A DNA stretch of 64,000 nucleotides from Globodera rostochiensis (GCA_018350325.1 JAEVLN010000008.1:930001-994000); one strand, 5' to 3'. Positions 30,487 to 41,550 are shown, counted from the first letter of the stretch. Made by a program: numbers and translations. The notes: a model not told the origin generated them from the sequence alone.

Positions 30487-31499
30487 CTAATTGGAATTTT
30501 CAATTTTCTGAACATTTGCCGCGGCATTTTCTTCCACAGAATATCCATCGACAGAATTTGAATGCAATTGCTGTCGATTAAATTGGATTTTCCATTTATA
30601 CAAAGTGGCTCTTCCAATTTTCAACATTTTGGCAATGTTATCATCATTAATTTTAGAATTTTTGTCCTTAATTTCATAATAACGTTTTATCAATTCAATT
30701 TGTTCGCTGTGGGTGTATTTATGGGTTGGTTCTGTAAAAGAATTTTCAATTATTAAAATAAATTAATATTGGGCTCTAAATACTCACCGCTTTGGCCAAG
30801 TTTCCGTTTCCAATTATAAATTGTTCTAAGACTGAGGCCCAACTCTTTGGCGACAATTTTATCAATTTCTTGATGATAAGAGTTTTTGAATCCGTTCCGC
30901 TTTAACTCGGCTTTCATTTGATCAAATTTCTCTACCAAATGTTTATGTTCTTCTTTTTCATTGGACACTTTTTGACCTAGGCCAAATTCTTTTTTCCATT
31001 TATATATTTTTGTGCGACTGACTTTTAAATGTTTAGCGATTTTCTGATCAATTTTGTCCCATTCTTTATTTGAATATTTTCCTTTTTGCTTAAATTCGTA
31101 TTTAATTGCGTGGAATTTGTCGACAATTTTACGTTTTCGCTCATCTTCAGCAATATTTTCGTCATCACCATTTTTGGCATTATCAGAGAAATCAGACTCT
31201 GTGCGAGGAGGATTCTGATCAGTTGAATTGGGTTCAATTTGTCCAAGCTGATCAGTTGAATCGGGGTCAATTTGTCCAAGTTGGGTGTTCTGTCGGTCGA
31301 TTTGTTGATGGACATTTTGTCCAAAGTTTGTTGGCGCCGGTGTTTTCAAATCTTCGGCTTCATCTTTGTCCAACCATTCTTCTACGAATAATTCTTCAAA
31401 TGTTTGGAGTGGCAATTCTTCCAATTGTACGGATTCGGCTTTGTCCAGCAAATTTGTTGCCAAGAAGAAAACAAAAATTAAAATCCAAAACTCTTCCAT
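30487..31499 (-). CDS. Secreted triple-HTH protein, intact
   Basis: Exon 1 is 30788-31499 and exon 2 is 30487-30731, with a 56-bp intron (GTGAG...TTTTACAG). The product is 318 aa. It has a signal-like MEEFWILIFVFFLATNLLDK start, the FEELFVEEWLDKDEAEDLK variant (shared with 19,385), QLGQIDPDSTD and QLGQIEPNSTD units, and modules with KVSRTKIYKWKKEFG, GLSLRTIYNWKRKLG and KIGRATLYKWKIQF. The tail VDGYSVEENAAANVQKIENS is present. A conserved upstream block is at 31,615-31,745. Confidence 0.8.
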
Positions 31500-31614
31500 T
31501 TTATTTGGGCAAAAAAACCTCCAATATGTTTTAAAAAATTTCTCAAAAAATTCTTAAAAAAAATAATAAATATTTACAATTTATAATTTTAATATATATT
31601 TTGGCTTTGAAAAA

Positions 31615-31745
31615 AGATGATTGAAAGTAATAAATGACAGCTCACAATTGTAATGGGCATGAATAAATAAAAATCATATTCTTAATAAATCTTAACCGAA
31701 TCAATAATATTTTCTCACTAATTTACAAAAAGGCCGATCGATATA
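31615..31745 (-). promoter_or_regulatory. Conserved HTH-family upstream block
   Basis: In reverse complement it contains CAATTGTGAGCTGTCATTTA about 140 bp before the start at 31,499, with a TCAATA word and ATCGATCGGCC sequence further out. Confidence 0.5.
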
Positions 31746-31759
31746 TAGATTATATATAC

Positions 31760-33250
31760 TCTGTAAATCCAAAACTCGGCATTAAAAAACAAAAAAGTTT
31801 TGGGTATATTGCGAAAAAGAACTTTGATCAGACAAGAAACGTGATCAGAATCACCGGCCGATATATGGCATTGAGCGTTGGCGTTATGTCAATGCAAAAA
31901 AATGAAAATTATGGTCGCACTTCGAACACAAGAATTTTTGATTAAACACACCGAGTTGCCTAATTTTTAGCACAGAGCTTGGCAACTAAATGGCCAACAT
32001 TTTCTATCGGGCAAATTTTGATTCTATGGGCCAATTTTTTTTACAGCACTTTGAAGGTTAAAAAATTGAAATTTAGGTAGCCCAAAAATGAGTGAAAATG
32101 TAAAATTTGGAGCAGGAAAGAGAGGGCGAACGAAGTAAAGGTGGATTTAAATATTTTTTTAAATTTTTAAACTATCTTTTTTAATCATACATAACTGTTT
32201 TTTCGAAAATCGGTGAAATTCATCCTTGCAGTCTACCGAGCTCGAACCCCTGGCTCAGAGCAAAAATAAACTGCTTGTTTTGTATAAATACAGTATGTCA
32301 ACATTTTTTGAAATCCACTTCACCACGCTCGCAAATTTGCTATTTCCAAATCTATTGGGGCGTAAGTTATAGTGTCCTAACATTAGCAAAATTGTGGGAA
32401 CAATTAACAAATAAACAAATGTGAACATTGGAAATAATGTGTGAGTTCGCGAGTGTCGTGTCAAGATTTCTCAGTTTTTGGTCTAATTTTCTTAACAAAT
32501 ATTGTTAAAATCTTCAAAAAAATTTTCCGTTGGTGCCTATCGTCACCTCCGGACCTCTCTCATTCCGAATAGCTTGAAAAAATTACCGTATTTTAATTTA
32601 GGTTGCAAATCTCTTAACAAATTGACTCAAAAATTAAAAATGATTAAAATATTTGCCAAATCAAAAAAAGATTCGGACTAGTTTTCTAAGGAAAAATGCA
32701 ACAAAAACAAAAAAGTATCACGAAAATCGCATTTTTTATCTTGGGCCAAAAACGCACCCTAAAGACAATTTTTCTGAAAAAATGATTAATAATTTTAAAG
32801 AATTTTTATAAATTTTTTAAAATGTGAATCCCCTGAACACCTTAATTTTTTGAGATAGATGATCAGATGATGATGCTAAGAAAATCCATGGAAATAATTA
32901 AGTCAATTGCATTGCTATTTTCTCAAAATAAATTTTTAAATAAATAGTTGAAAATTCCATTCGGATTCTGACTTTATTTATACATATCGATTCTCTGTTT
33001 CACCCACTTTTTTTGCATTGGACCGATCTTAGGATAAGTATCATTGTGTAATGCGCTGTCTTATTTGACTCTTTTCGCGAATCATCTTGGGAATAAATTT
33101 AAATTAGCGCTGGTGCGCCGCCAAAAAAAATGCAAACATTAGTTGCGCAGATCGTTAGGTTTAATGATGAAGAATAACGACAGGTAAGAGATTGCCAATT
33201 CCTCACAGGTAAAGTGCCGAGAACTGCTTTAATTAGAATTTTAAACTAAT
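31760..33250. other. Long intergenic region
   Basis: AT-rich with no supportable gene. A GGTGCCTATCGTCACC word near 32,533-32,548 is a degraded copy of the dispersed GC-rich palindrome. Minus-strand GGGGTTCGAGCTC near 32,240 weakly resembles a B box but has no cloverleaf. Confidence 0.3.
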
Positions 33251-33341
33251 TGCTTAAATGTGGGATAAAGGAGTGCTGAGATGGGGTGGGAGGACTACTT
33301 ACTTTTCCAAGCCATTCAATCATCAACAACAACAAGAAATG

Positions 33342-33995
33342 TCTGACAGCAATGAAAAAGAAATCCGAGAATTGCGCCGCATCCTAGGAGAACAACAGCA
33401 AACGATTTTTTCATTCAGTTGTTTAAAGCTGCAGTGGCCGATTTTTCCAAGTTCTGCTCCTTTTACAATTGTTGAGCTGACGAATATCGGCCTGCGTCTT
33501 GAGCATCGTCAGATTGGCTCAGATACCCCACATTCGACGCCAAACGATGGCGATGCTAGTCCGTCGACGAGCAGTGCGCTTTCCGTTTCAGATGAAAATC
33601 GAAATAAAGCTTTGAGATTTGTCTTATGCAAACTAAGTCTGACGATTTTGATGTTATTTTTAGACCCATCTGCTGCGCCATCTGGGCCTATGGCCTCGAC
33701 CCTCCTGTGAGGCGTAACGAAAATGGTGATTTGTTAATTTTAAATTACGCAAAAAATACTTTGCATTATTTGTGGAGTACTACGGTTCCCTCTTATCCTT
33801 GCGGGTCACAGAGGAACATCGACCGCAGCACATTCGAATGCAGATTAGCAAAGATAGATGTTTTAATGCGGGTGGAATCCCGCTTGCCCCAATTGACAAT
33901 TATTTTTTTCAGGAGAATGCGTAGTCTGTTTGGAGGCGCCAACAGTCTTTTATGCTCACGTCTGTGAGCATGTATGACTTTGCGGGCCTTGTTCG
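33342..33995 (+). pseudogene. Decayed gene with RING-like C-terminus
   Basis: ATG 33,342 starts MSDSNEKEIRELRRILGEQQ, a polar helix. After frame changes, FDVIFRPICCAIWAYGLDPP, LILNYAKNTLHYLW and finally GECVVCLEAPTVFYAHVCEH can be read at 33,640-33,966, followed by an in-frame TGA and LCGPCS. The CxxC...CxHV...CxxC spacing resembles a RING-type zinc finger. Several frameshifts and a stop show it is not functional. Confidence 0.45.
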
Positions 33996-34336
33996 GTAAC
34001 TACGTGCTCAATTCGTCCGTAAGACAATGTCCAATGAATCACGATAGACATTTTCATTTTCTCTTTTTAAAGCTACCCCCCCCCCTTGATCCATTCCTCG
34101 TAGTACCCAAACATACTTAATTTATAATGAATAATCAATCGCTCATTGTACGGCGATGTATGCATTATTTTTTAATTGTGCGTTAACATGAACTAATGAA
34201 TAATTTGTAACTTTTTTTTTGATTAAGAACTCATTCCGATTGGCAATATTCCGTCATTATTTCAAAAATTCGGTGCCGATAGGCACCGCCGAGAAAATTT
34301 TGAATTTACTCAATTGTTAAGAGATTTGCAACCAAA
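33996..34336. other. Intergenic DNA flanking the hAT element
   Basis: Contains a C-run at 34,075-34,084 and the GC-rich palindrome CGGTGCCGATAGGCACCGCC at about 34,271-34,290. No gene. Confidence 0.4.
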
Positions 34337-34344
34337 CTTTTAAC

Positions 34345-35359
34345 CAGGCATGGACACGGTTATGAATTTCTTTAACCGTAACCGCCCGTCCTCAAACACT
34401 TAGAAACGTTAACCGTCCGTAACCGCCCGTCTTAAAAATCTCATAACCGTTAACCGCCCGTAACCGCCCGTCCTCAAAATCTCATAACCGTTAACCGCCC
34501 GCGGTTATCCGCGGTTAACCGCATTATTTAAAAATCAATAAAGTTTTCCAGATTTTGAACAATCGATTTTTAAAACTATTTTTTTCCGATCGTGATGTGG
34601 CGTCCTTCTAAAATTAAATCAAAATTGTTGTGAATTGAACTTAACAAGTGATTTTTATCAGATTTTGTCAATGAATAAAAAAATTTTTAAATCTCTTTCT
34701 AACACTTTCATGATTAAAATCTAACAAAGCGCGATCGATCAGAGAAATTTTTTCTGTGTTTTTAGCGCTTTAGATTTATAAAATATTTTTTGGGCGGTGT
34801 GGGGGTTCGGCGGTGCCGATAGGCGCCGCCGAGAGAAAAAAATTGAATATTTACCGACTTATGCTAAGAAAAATTGTCAAATTTAGGTGATTGGACGTTT
34901 AAAAATGCACTAATTATTTATGTAAACACTTAGAATTTTACTTTTTATAGCTAAAATTTTTGTAAAAAATTGTAAGAATACTAAAAAAATGAGGGATATT
35001 AAAATATAAATAAAATGATTACAGCGGATGGGGCTAGAACCTAGAACAAATAAAATCAGTCGAAGAGTTTCACCACTAAGCCACTGGATCGGTAAAGTAA
35101 TTTCGTGAAATGTGAATAAAAGTCAAAGAAATTATAAGGCAAATCATCTCAATCCTCAGCAGCCAAAAAATAACGGATACGACGGTTAACCGCGGTTTTA
35201 GAGGTCATAACCGTTAACCGACCGTAACCGCCCGCCCTCAAAATCTCATAACCGTTAACCGCCCGTAACCGTGACCTTTTAAATTCCATAACCGTTAACC
35301 GCGGGTAACCGCGGTTAACCGCGGATAACCGCGGTTACGGGTAACCGTGTCCATGCCTG
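34345..35359. mobile_element. Non-autonomous hAT-type element, 1,015 bp
   Basis: Perfect 18-bp terminal inverted repeats (CAGGCATGGACACGGTTA) are flanked by exact 8-bp duplications CTTTTAAC at 34,337-34,344 and 35,360-35,367. The 8-bp duplication and CAGG start indicate the hAT superfamily. Both subterminal regions carry arrays of AACCGTTAACCGCCCG and GGTTAACCGCGG words in opposite orientation, possible transposase-binding arrays. The middle holds a GC-rich palindrome (34,808-34,828) and a tRNA-like segment but no transposase. Confidence 0.9.
35025..35097 (-). other. tRNA-like A and B boxes inside the hAT element
   Basis: The minus strand has TGGCTTAGTGG (A-box-like) and GGTTCTAGCCCC (B-box-like) about 40 bases apart. 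The acceptor and anticodon stems do not pair convincingly, so it is a tRNA relic at best. Confidence 0.25.
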
Positions 35360-35367
35360 CTTTTAAC

Positions 35368-35990
35368 GACAATTTTTGAAAGATTTTTGGAAATGGGAAG
35401 GTCTTTTTTTGGGGGGTTGATGCATTTTTTTCTGTTGGGAGCCCTGACTTAATATTGATTTGATAACGTTTTAAAAGATTGTTTCTAGTGCCAGTAGCGA
35501 CCGCCTGGAAATTTTAGAATTTAAATTTCTTTAAAAAAATAGTCCAAAAATTACGAATTTGAAATCAAAAACGTTCCCCCTATGGTTTGCCAAAAACCTG
35601 TTTCGGTTTTCGGTTAACCGGGTGTCGGCCAAAAACCGAAAACCGGTACCCGCGGTTTAAAACCGACCGTGACCAACCCTAGTTTTAACCTATAATTTTT
35701 TGGTCAAATTAAAAAAAAAAAAAATTTTTAACTAAAAACACAGATGTTATTTCAAACATTTTTTCGACATATCTCAAAAAATTATATGGAATTTGTCAAT
35801 CTTGTTAAAGACTTATCTCTCTCGAATCAATATTCTTGACATCTCAAAAATATTCTTACTACTATCGGAGATTAGGATATTTACGAAATATCAAGAATGA
35901 GTATTATTTATTAATATTTAAAAAGTTGAATATTTTATTCAAATTTTTAATTTAAGATAATTTTTGAAAGTAAATCTTAACACAAAAATA
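35368..35990. other. Intergenic DNA with AACCGG-rich repeat end
   Basis: Bases 35,590-35,685 repeat AAAACCGAAAACCGG and GGTTTTCGGTTAACCGG words and end in ACCAACCCTAG, like a terminal segment of another element. A TCAATATTCTTGACATCTC word at 35,827-35,845 belongs to the family upstream block. Confidence 0.35.
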
Positions 35991-36021
35991 TTGACATTTT
36001 CCATATCGAATTTTCCGTTAA

Positions 36022-37057
36022 ATGGAAGGATTTTGTATTTTAATTTTGGTGACATTCGTTGCAACAAATTTACTCGACAAAGCCGAATCCGTACAATTGG
36101 AGGAATTGGAAGAATTGCCACTCCAAACATTTGATGAAATATTTGGAGAAGGCTGGTGGAACAATGACAAAGACGAAGAATGGCATAAATTAATGCTTGG
36201 ACAAAATGTCCATCACCAAATCAGCCGACAGAACACCCCCCAGCTTGGACAAATTGAACCCAATTCAACTGATCAGAATCCTCCTCTCACAGAGTCTGAT
36301 CAGTTTGGACAAATTGACCATAATTCAACTGATCAGAATCCTCCTCTCACAGAGTCTGATCACTCTGATAATGCCAAAAATAACGAAGAAATTACTTCAA
36401 ATGAAAAACGTAAAATTGTTGACAAATTCCACGCAATGAAAGACGAATTTAAGCAAAAAGGAAAATATTCGGCAAAAGAATGGGTTCAAATTGAGGAGAA
36501 TATTGGGAAAAACTTAAAAGTCAGTCGCATATAAATGGAAAAAAGAATTTGGCTTAAGTAGAAAAGTGTTCTATGAAAAAGAAGAACGTAAAAATTTGGT
36601 AGAGAAATTTGATCAGATGAAAGCCGAGTTAAAGCGGGACGGATTCAAAAACTCTCATAAAAATGAAATAAATAAAACTGTGGCGAAAGAGTTGGGGCTA
36701 AGTGATAGAACAATTTACAAATGGAAACGAAAACATGGCCAAAGCAGTGAGTATTTTGAGTCCAAATTTATTCATTTATTTAAGTTAATTAAATTCTTTT
36801 ACAGAACCAAATAAACACTCCCACAACGAACAAAAGGAATTAATGAAACGTTATTATGAAATTAAAGACCAAAATGCTAAAATTATGACGAGGAAATTGC
36901 TAAAATGTTGAAAATCTGCAGAGCCACTTTGTATATTTGGAAAAAGCAATTTAAACGACAGCAATTTCAACCGAATTCTGTTGATGGACATCCTTTGGAA
37001 GTGCATGCCACGTCAAATGTTCAGGACATTGGGCACTCGAATTCGGGGAGTATTTAA
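36022..37057 (+). pseudogene. HTH-family pseudogene with two small deletions
   Basis: Start MEGFCILILVTFVATNLLDK, FDEIFGEGWWNNDKDEEWHK, then two QFGQI/QLGQI repeat units. An 8-bp deletion at about 36,526 (AGTCGCATATAAATGG) ends the frame inside HTH1 after KVSR. HTH2 continues readable (36,566-36,746). The donor (36,747 GTGAGT) and acceptor (36,801-36,804 ACAG) are intact. Exon 2 has a 1-bp deletion near ATTATGACG (about 36,884), and the original stop is at 37,055-37,057. Both lesions are recent-looking, since the rest is well conserved. Confidence 0.75.
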
Positions 37058-37315
37058 ATGAATGGTCAACGAAGAATTTTTTGATAAATATAAAATCTTC
37101 CTTTGTTTTTATTTACCGTTTTAAACTTTTGTGTGTCTTCCAGTTGAATTACAACCCCTAAAGATGGCATCATCGAATAATTTTTTAATCTTTTTTTAAA
37201 AGAATACATTACATAATTGATGGCTTATAAATTAGTGATTTGGGTACTCTTATGTTATGTGTTGGGTTCGAGTCCGCGTGAGTGCAAGCAGTTATTTTTT
37301 CTCTTTACTCACATG
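37058..37315. other. Intergenic DNA with an isolated B-box-like word
   Basis: GGGTTCGAGTCCGCG at about 37,262-37,276 matches a tRNA B box, but I cannot fold a tRNA around it. It may be a tRNA-derived relic. Confidence 0.25.
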
Positions 37316-38125
37316 CGCTTTAGGGTTCGGACGGGCGCCCGGGTCGGACGGGCAACAAGCGGGCATTCGGCCGGGCGGGCGCCCGACTAAGAAATATTCG
37401 ATCCGGGCTAAAGCCCGGTATTCGCCCGGTAAAGCCCGCCCGGAGGAAAACCCCAAAAATATTCGCCCGGCAAAGCCCGCCCGGACAAAAAATCAAAAAA
37501 AGCCCGCCCGGCCCCTTTTAGGTAGCCCGGAAAAAAGCCCGCCCAAAAACCGAATATTTTCCGAATATTTTTATGTCATTTTTGCATGTTCGTATTTTTA
37601 AATTAACTTCCAACAGGTTGCCAAACTATTATCAAGAAAATTGCTTTGCAAAATTCGTAATTTTTGGACCAATTTTCTTTACAAATAGTCATCAAAAATC
37701 AAAAAAATTTTCCCGGCGGCGCCTATCGGCACCGCCGGGTTCAAAAATTTCTCGGCGGTGCCTATCGGCACCGCCGACCCTCCTCCCAAATCTGGGGCCT
37801 CAAAAATTACAATATGGGTGATTTTTATCGAAAATACGATACAATATGATCTAAATTACGATATTTACGATTACGATACGATGCCACATCCCTGGTCTAT
37901 ATCTTACATGATCAGGAATGATCAATCTCTAACTTTTAAGCTGTTTCAAAAAAATTTTTAAATATTCGCCCGATTCGGATTTTTTCCAAAATCCGGGCTA
38001 AAGCCCGGTATTCGCCCGGCAAAGCCCGCCCGGAAAAAAATCGAATAAAGCCCGCCCGGAAAAGCCCGCCCGGCCACTTTCGGGTTGCCCGGAAAAAAGC
38101 CCGCCCGGCCCCAACCCGATTTCTG
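37316..38125. repeat. GC-rich AAAGCCCGCCCGG repeat blocks
   Basis: Two similar blocks, 37,320-37,560 and 37,975-38,120, are built from ATTCGCCCGG, AAAGCCCGCCCGG and CGGGCTAAAGCCCGG words with strong self-complementarity. Between them at about 37,712-37,778 are two tandem GC-rich palindromes (GGTGCCTATCGGCACC), and a MITE-like right end (CCACATCCCTG) at 37,884-37,894. GC content is far above the surroundings. Confidence 0.7.
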
Positions 38126-38690
38126 TAAAAAGAAAAAAGCTTGAAAAAATTACCGTTTTGAAAATTTGCCAAGTTTTTGGGGTTGTCATGTATGGGGTGG
38201 GGGACGGTTTGTATTTGGCGTGATTGACGTGACACTGGTCAGAAAAAGCGTTGAATAAAATTTTATTTAATAAAATCGTAAATTTAGGCTTTTTGTTATA
38301 AAAAATTTTGGGTTTTGTACAAAATTTTTGGTAGAAAAATGCAATAAAATTTAGTTTTTGAATTATTCTTGCCAAGATCACTAATTTTTCAAAAATTTTT
38401 ACGAATGAATAAAATTTGAATTTTGTGTCAGATACTTGATAGAAAATTTTTCTCCTTGCCCAAAAATGCACCCCATAAAATCCAATTTTTTTGCACCCAA
38501 TATACCCTTAAAGATCAAAATTTTCAAGCATTTTTGATATTCCGAAAAAAGTCAAAAAAAGTTTTTAAGCGATTATTTTTATTTTTACACAAATTTTTTT
38601 TCAAGCCTATTTTTGCTTGTGAATTCTCGCCTATTTCGAGATTTTTCAAGCCTAAAAATCCCCAACTTAATTATTAGTTGTGAAAATATT
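38126..38690. other. Intergenic DNA, nothing supportable
   Basis: AT-rich, poly(A/T)-laden sequence, no convincing coding or structural signal. Confidence 0.25.
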
Positions 38691-38850
38691 TACGTCAGTA
38701 ATATTGATTTGGTCCCTGTTAAAACAATATCTATGTGATGTCAGGTAATATTGATTGGGGTGAGATAATTATTAAAGAATATGATTTAATATAATACTTT
38801 AAATGCACATTTTCAATTGTGGGCTGTCATTTATTACTTTTAATAATTTT
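38691..38850 (+). promoter_or_regulatory. Conserved HTH-family upstream block
   Basis: It contains GTCAGTAATATTGATTTGGT, a second AGGTAATATTGATTGGGG, AAAGAATATGATT and CAATTGTGGGCTGTCATTTA, ending about 190 bp before the start at 39,033. The TATTGATT word is present twice, from an internal duplication. Confidence 0.5.
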
Positions 38851-39032
38851 TTATCAAAGATAAATAATATTTGTGAATATTTGTAAACATTTGTGAATAT
38901 TTATTAATCTGAGAGAAATTCTTTAACACAAAAATAATTGACCAATTTTTCCATATTGAATTTTCGTATTAAATTATAAAATATAGAATTTTGAATAAAT
39001 CTCTCTAAATTCAGAGTCTGTTTTGCGAAAAA

Positions 39033-40019
39033 ATGGAAGAGTTTTGGATTTTAATTTTGGTGTTAATTTTTGCAACAAATTCACTCGACAAAGCCGAATC
39101 CGTACAATTATTTGATGAAATATTCGGAGAAGGCTGGTGGGACAATGACAAAGCCGACGAATGGGATAAATTAACGCTTGAACAAAATTTCCTTCACCAA
39201 ATCGACTGGCAGAACACCCAAATTGGACAAATTGAACCCAATTCAACTGATCAGAATCATCCTTTCACAGAATCTGATCACTCTGGACAAATTGAACCCA
39301 ATTCAACTGATCAGAATCCTCCTCTCACAGAGTCTGATCAGCTTGGACAAATTAAACATAATTCAACTGATCAGAATCCTCCACTCACAGATGAAAACGA
39401 AATTGCTTCGAACAAAAATATTGCTGAAAATGAGCGAAAACGTAAAATTGTTGACAAATTCCACGCAATGAAAGCCGACTTTAAGCACAAACGAAAATCA
39501 GATAAAGAAATGGTTAAAATTGAGCAAAAAATTGCCAAACATTTAAAAGTCAATCGTACAAAAATATACGAATGGAAAAAAGAATTTGGCCTAAATCTAA
39601 AAGTGGTTAATGAAAAAGAAGAACGTAAACATTTAATAGAGAAATTTGATCAAATGAAAGCCGAGTTAACGCGGGCCGGATTCAAAAATTCATTTAATAA
39701 TAAAATTGATAAAACTGTCGCAAAAGAATTGGGCCTCAGTATTAGAACAATTTACGCTTGGAAAAGCGAACTTGGCCAGACCAGTGAGTATTTTGAGCTC
39801 AAATTTATTAATTTATTTATATTAATTAAAAATTCTTTTACAGAACCAAACCAAAAATTCTCCCACAGCGAACAGAAAGATTTAATGAAACATTATTATG
39901 AAATTAAAGACAAAAATCCTAAAATTCCTGACAAGGACATTACTAAAATGTTAAATATTGGAACTGATACTTTGTGTAGATGGAAGAGACAATTTAAACG
40001 ACAGCAATTCCAACCTTGA
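39033..40019 (+). CDS. Secreted triple-HTH protein, intact; intron readable in frame, short tail
   Basis: Exons 39033-39783 and 39844-40019, with a 60-bp intron (GTGAGT...TTTTACAG) that has no stop in frame. The spliced product is 308 aa (328 aa if retained). It has a signal-like MEEFWILILVLIFATNSLDK start, SVQLFDEIFGEGWWDNDKAD, and three GQI-type 20-residue repeat units (two with IEPNSTDQN, one IKHNSTDQN). Modules have KVNRTKIYEWKKEFG, GLSIRTIYAWKSELG and NIGTDTLCRWKRQF. It stops right after RQQFQP and so lacks the usual tail. A TTCAG at 39,010-39,014 lies 19 bases before the ATG. Confidence 0.8.
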   Translation: MEEFWILILVLIFATNSLDKAESVQLFDEIFGEGWWDNDKADEWDKLTLEQNFLHQIDWQNTQIGQIEPNSTDQNHPFTESDHSGQIEPNSTDQNPPLTESDQLGQIKHNSTDQNPPLTDENEIASNKNIAENERKRKIVDKFHAMKADFKHKRKSDKEMVKIEQKIAKHLKVNRTKIYEWKKEFGLNLKVVNEKEERKHLIEKFDQMKAELTRAGFKNSFNNKIDKTVAKELGLSIRTIYAWKSELGQTSEYFELKFINLFILIKNSFTEPNQKFSHSEQKDLMKHYYEIKDKNPKIPDKDITKMLNIGTDTLCRWKRQFKRQQFQP

Positions 40020-40785
40020 ATAAAGATCAATGTTCTTGTTACGATCTTTAGTTTCAAATAAATTTTTTGGTGGGTTTACTTGACTTGTTGTGAAATTCTG
40101 TAGGCAGATCGCCAAATTTAATATTGCAAACCCCTAAGAATGGGATTTTTGGGTGGAGAAAAGCATATTGGTAGAGTTTGAAGTCGAATGGAATGAGGGA
40201 GGGGGGCCAATCCTTTAGCGTCCGTTCCATATTCCGTGAAATTCCGTTTTAGTCTGTCCGTATTATGTGTTTCGTATTTTTTGGGTGTTCCGTAATTCCG
40301 TATTCCGTGTTCCGGAATAAATACGGAATTTGATCTAAAATCATTGGCGGTACACTGAGGTGGTGGTGGTGAAATGGTAAGTGGTGGCGTCTTGTATGAT
40401 TATTGGTTGGACTATTACCACCCCTAAAAAGCTACAAAAAATTGTCTTGCTGCAAATCTCTTGACAAATTGTTTAATATTAAATTTTAGAATATCACCGG
40501 TATTGAGCAGAGCTACCTAAAATTTCGCTAAATTTGAATACACCGAAGAGAATTTTCAGGAAACCCCCCAAAAAGTTAGTTGACAAAGACAAATTGAATT
40601 GATAAAAAAAGTTTTGATCGACAAAATGGGACAAACGGCCACCAAAAGCCCTGAACAGCAAAACCATAAACTATCGTTTTCAAATTCTAAATCCCATAGG
40701 CAAAGTTGGAGTAAAATTCGGGCCCAAGCGATCGATGTGTGATCGATTGATGGACCGAGGGACCGGTCCCGTTGGGAGCTGTAAG
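40020..40785. other. Intergenic DNA with a TTCCGTATT-rich repeat
   Basis: Bases 40,215-40,335 repeat ATTCCGT, CCGTATT and TTCCGGAA words, related in reverse to 13,160-13,230. The rest shows no gene. Confidence 0.4.
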
Positions 40786-40950
40786 GATGAGAGAATTCCG
40801 CTGGTTGGACGAGACGGTTAAAACGCCTATGGCAGGGGCAAAAGATCATCCACAAAGAAGAATGCAAATGGGGCGTCCCGGTAGCTCAGTTGGAAGAGCC
40901 GCCCACGGATTGGGTGGAGGAAGTGGGTTCGAGTCCCACCCGGGGTTACC
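40786..40950 (+). repeat. Dispersed repeat head, third copy
   Basis: The leader GAGAATTCCGCTGGTTGGAC through the tRNA-like part matches 1445-1614 and 6050-6215 with several substitutions. Here the copy ends at the tRNA-like 3' end, as a SINE-like unit would, and the AT-rich middle and MITE are absent. Confidence 0.75.
40875..40947 (+). tRNA. tRNA-like sequence / SINE head, copy 3
   Basis: This copy has the best acceptor stem of the three (GTCCCGG against CCGGGGT, all seven positions pair with two G-U). The A box (TAGCTCAGTTGG), B box and T stem are intact. The anticodon arm (CCCACGGATTGGGTGG) can form four pairs around a seven-base loop, but position 33 would be G, so I regard it as a tRNA-derived element. 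Confidence 0.5.
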
Positions 40951-41220
40951 ATATTGCCTATTCTTTACTAGAGCTTTATATGAAATTCCAATTACTAATT
41001 AAATAATTCAAACGGAAAATTTGATATGGAAAAATTTTTGTGTTAATAATATCTACAAATTTCTTAATTTAAAATAACCCACCCGGGGTTACCATATTGC
41101 CTATTCTTTACTAGAGCTTTATATGAAATTCCAATTACTAATTAAATAATTCAAACGGAAAATTTGATATGGAAAAATTTTTGTGTTAATAATATCTACA
41201 AATTTCTTAATTTAAAATAA
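40935..41220. repeat. Perfect 143-bp tandem duplication
   Basis: Bases 40,935-41,077 are repeated at 41,078-41,220 with no difference that I can see, starting in the 3' part of the tRNA-like element and including sequence that matches, in reverse complement, the 5' flank of HTH-family genes (TTTGATATGGAAAAATTTTT). It is a very recent duplication or an assembly artefact. Confidence 0.85.
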
Positions 41221-41407
41221 TAATTCACATTTTTATAAGGCATAAATATTATTTAACTTTTTGAACCGGGGCCAAATCTATATTCTTGATTTTTTCATTT
41301 TTGCTATCATAATCGTTCAGGTAGCACCCTTAAAAATGGCATTCTTGGTAAGAATTCATTACAGAATTCTGAGCTTAAAGATTTGAAAAATACATATTAT
41401 ATATATA

Positions 41408-41550
41408 TTTATCGATCGCCATTTGTAAAAAGAATGATTATTAGTTGGAAAATATTATTGATTCGCTTAAGGCATTTATTTAAATAATATTATTAAAGAA
41501 TATGATTTATATGAATGCCAATTTCAATTGTAGGCTGTCATTTATTACTT
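41408..41550 (+). promoter_or_regulatory. Conserved HTH-family upstream block
   Basis: ATCGATCGCCATTTGTAAAA, ATTAGTTGGAAAATATTATT, AAAGAATATGATTTATATGA and CAATTGTAGGCTGTCATTTA lie in the family order about 220 bp before the start at 41,761. Confidence 0.5.

Noticed and set aside
32230..32252. tRNA B-box-like word on the minus strand
   Set aside because: No A box at the right distance and no stems that pair.
33626..33967. 113-aa plus ORF treated as an intact gene
   Set aside because: It reads through part of a decayed RING-containing gene. The Cys-rich end is in another frame and interrupted by TGA.
41515..41520. ATGCCA word upstream of a family gene as a dorsal-gland (DOG box) promoter motif
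   Set aside because: Other copies have ATGCAC or ATGTGC at this position, and ATGCCA is not enriched before the starts.
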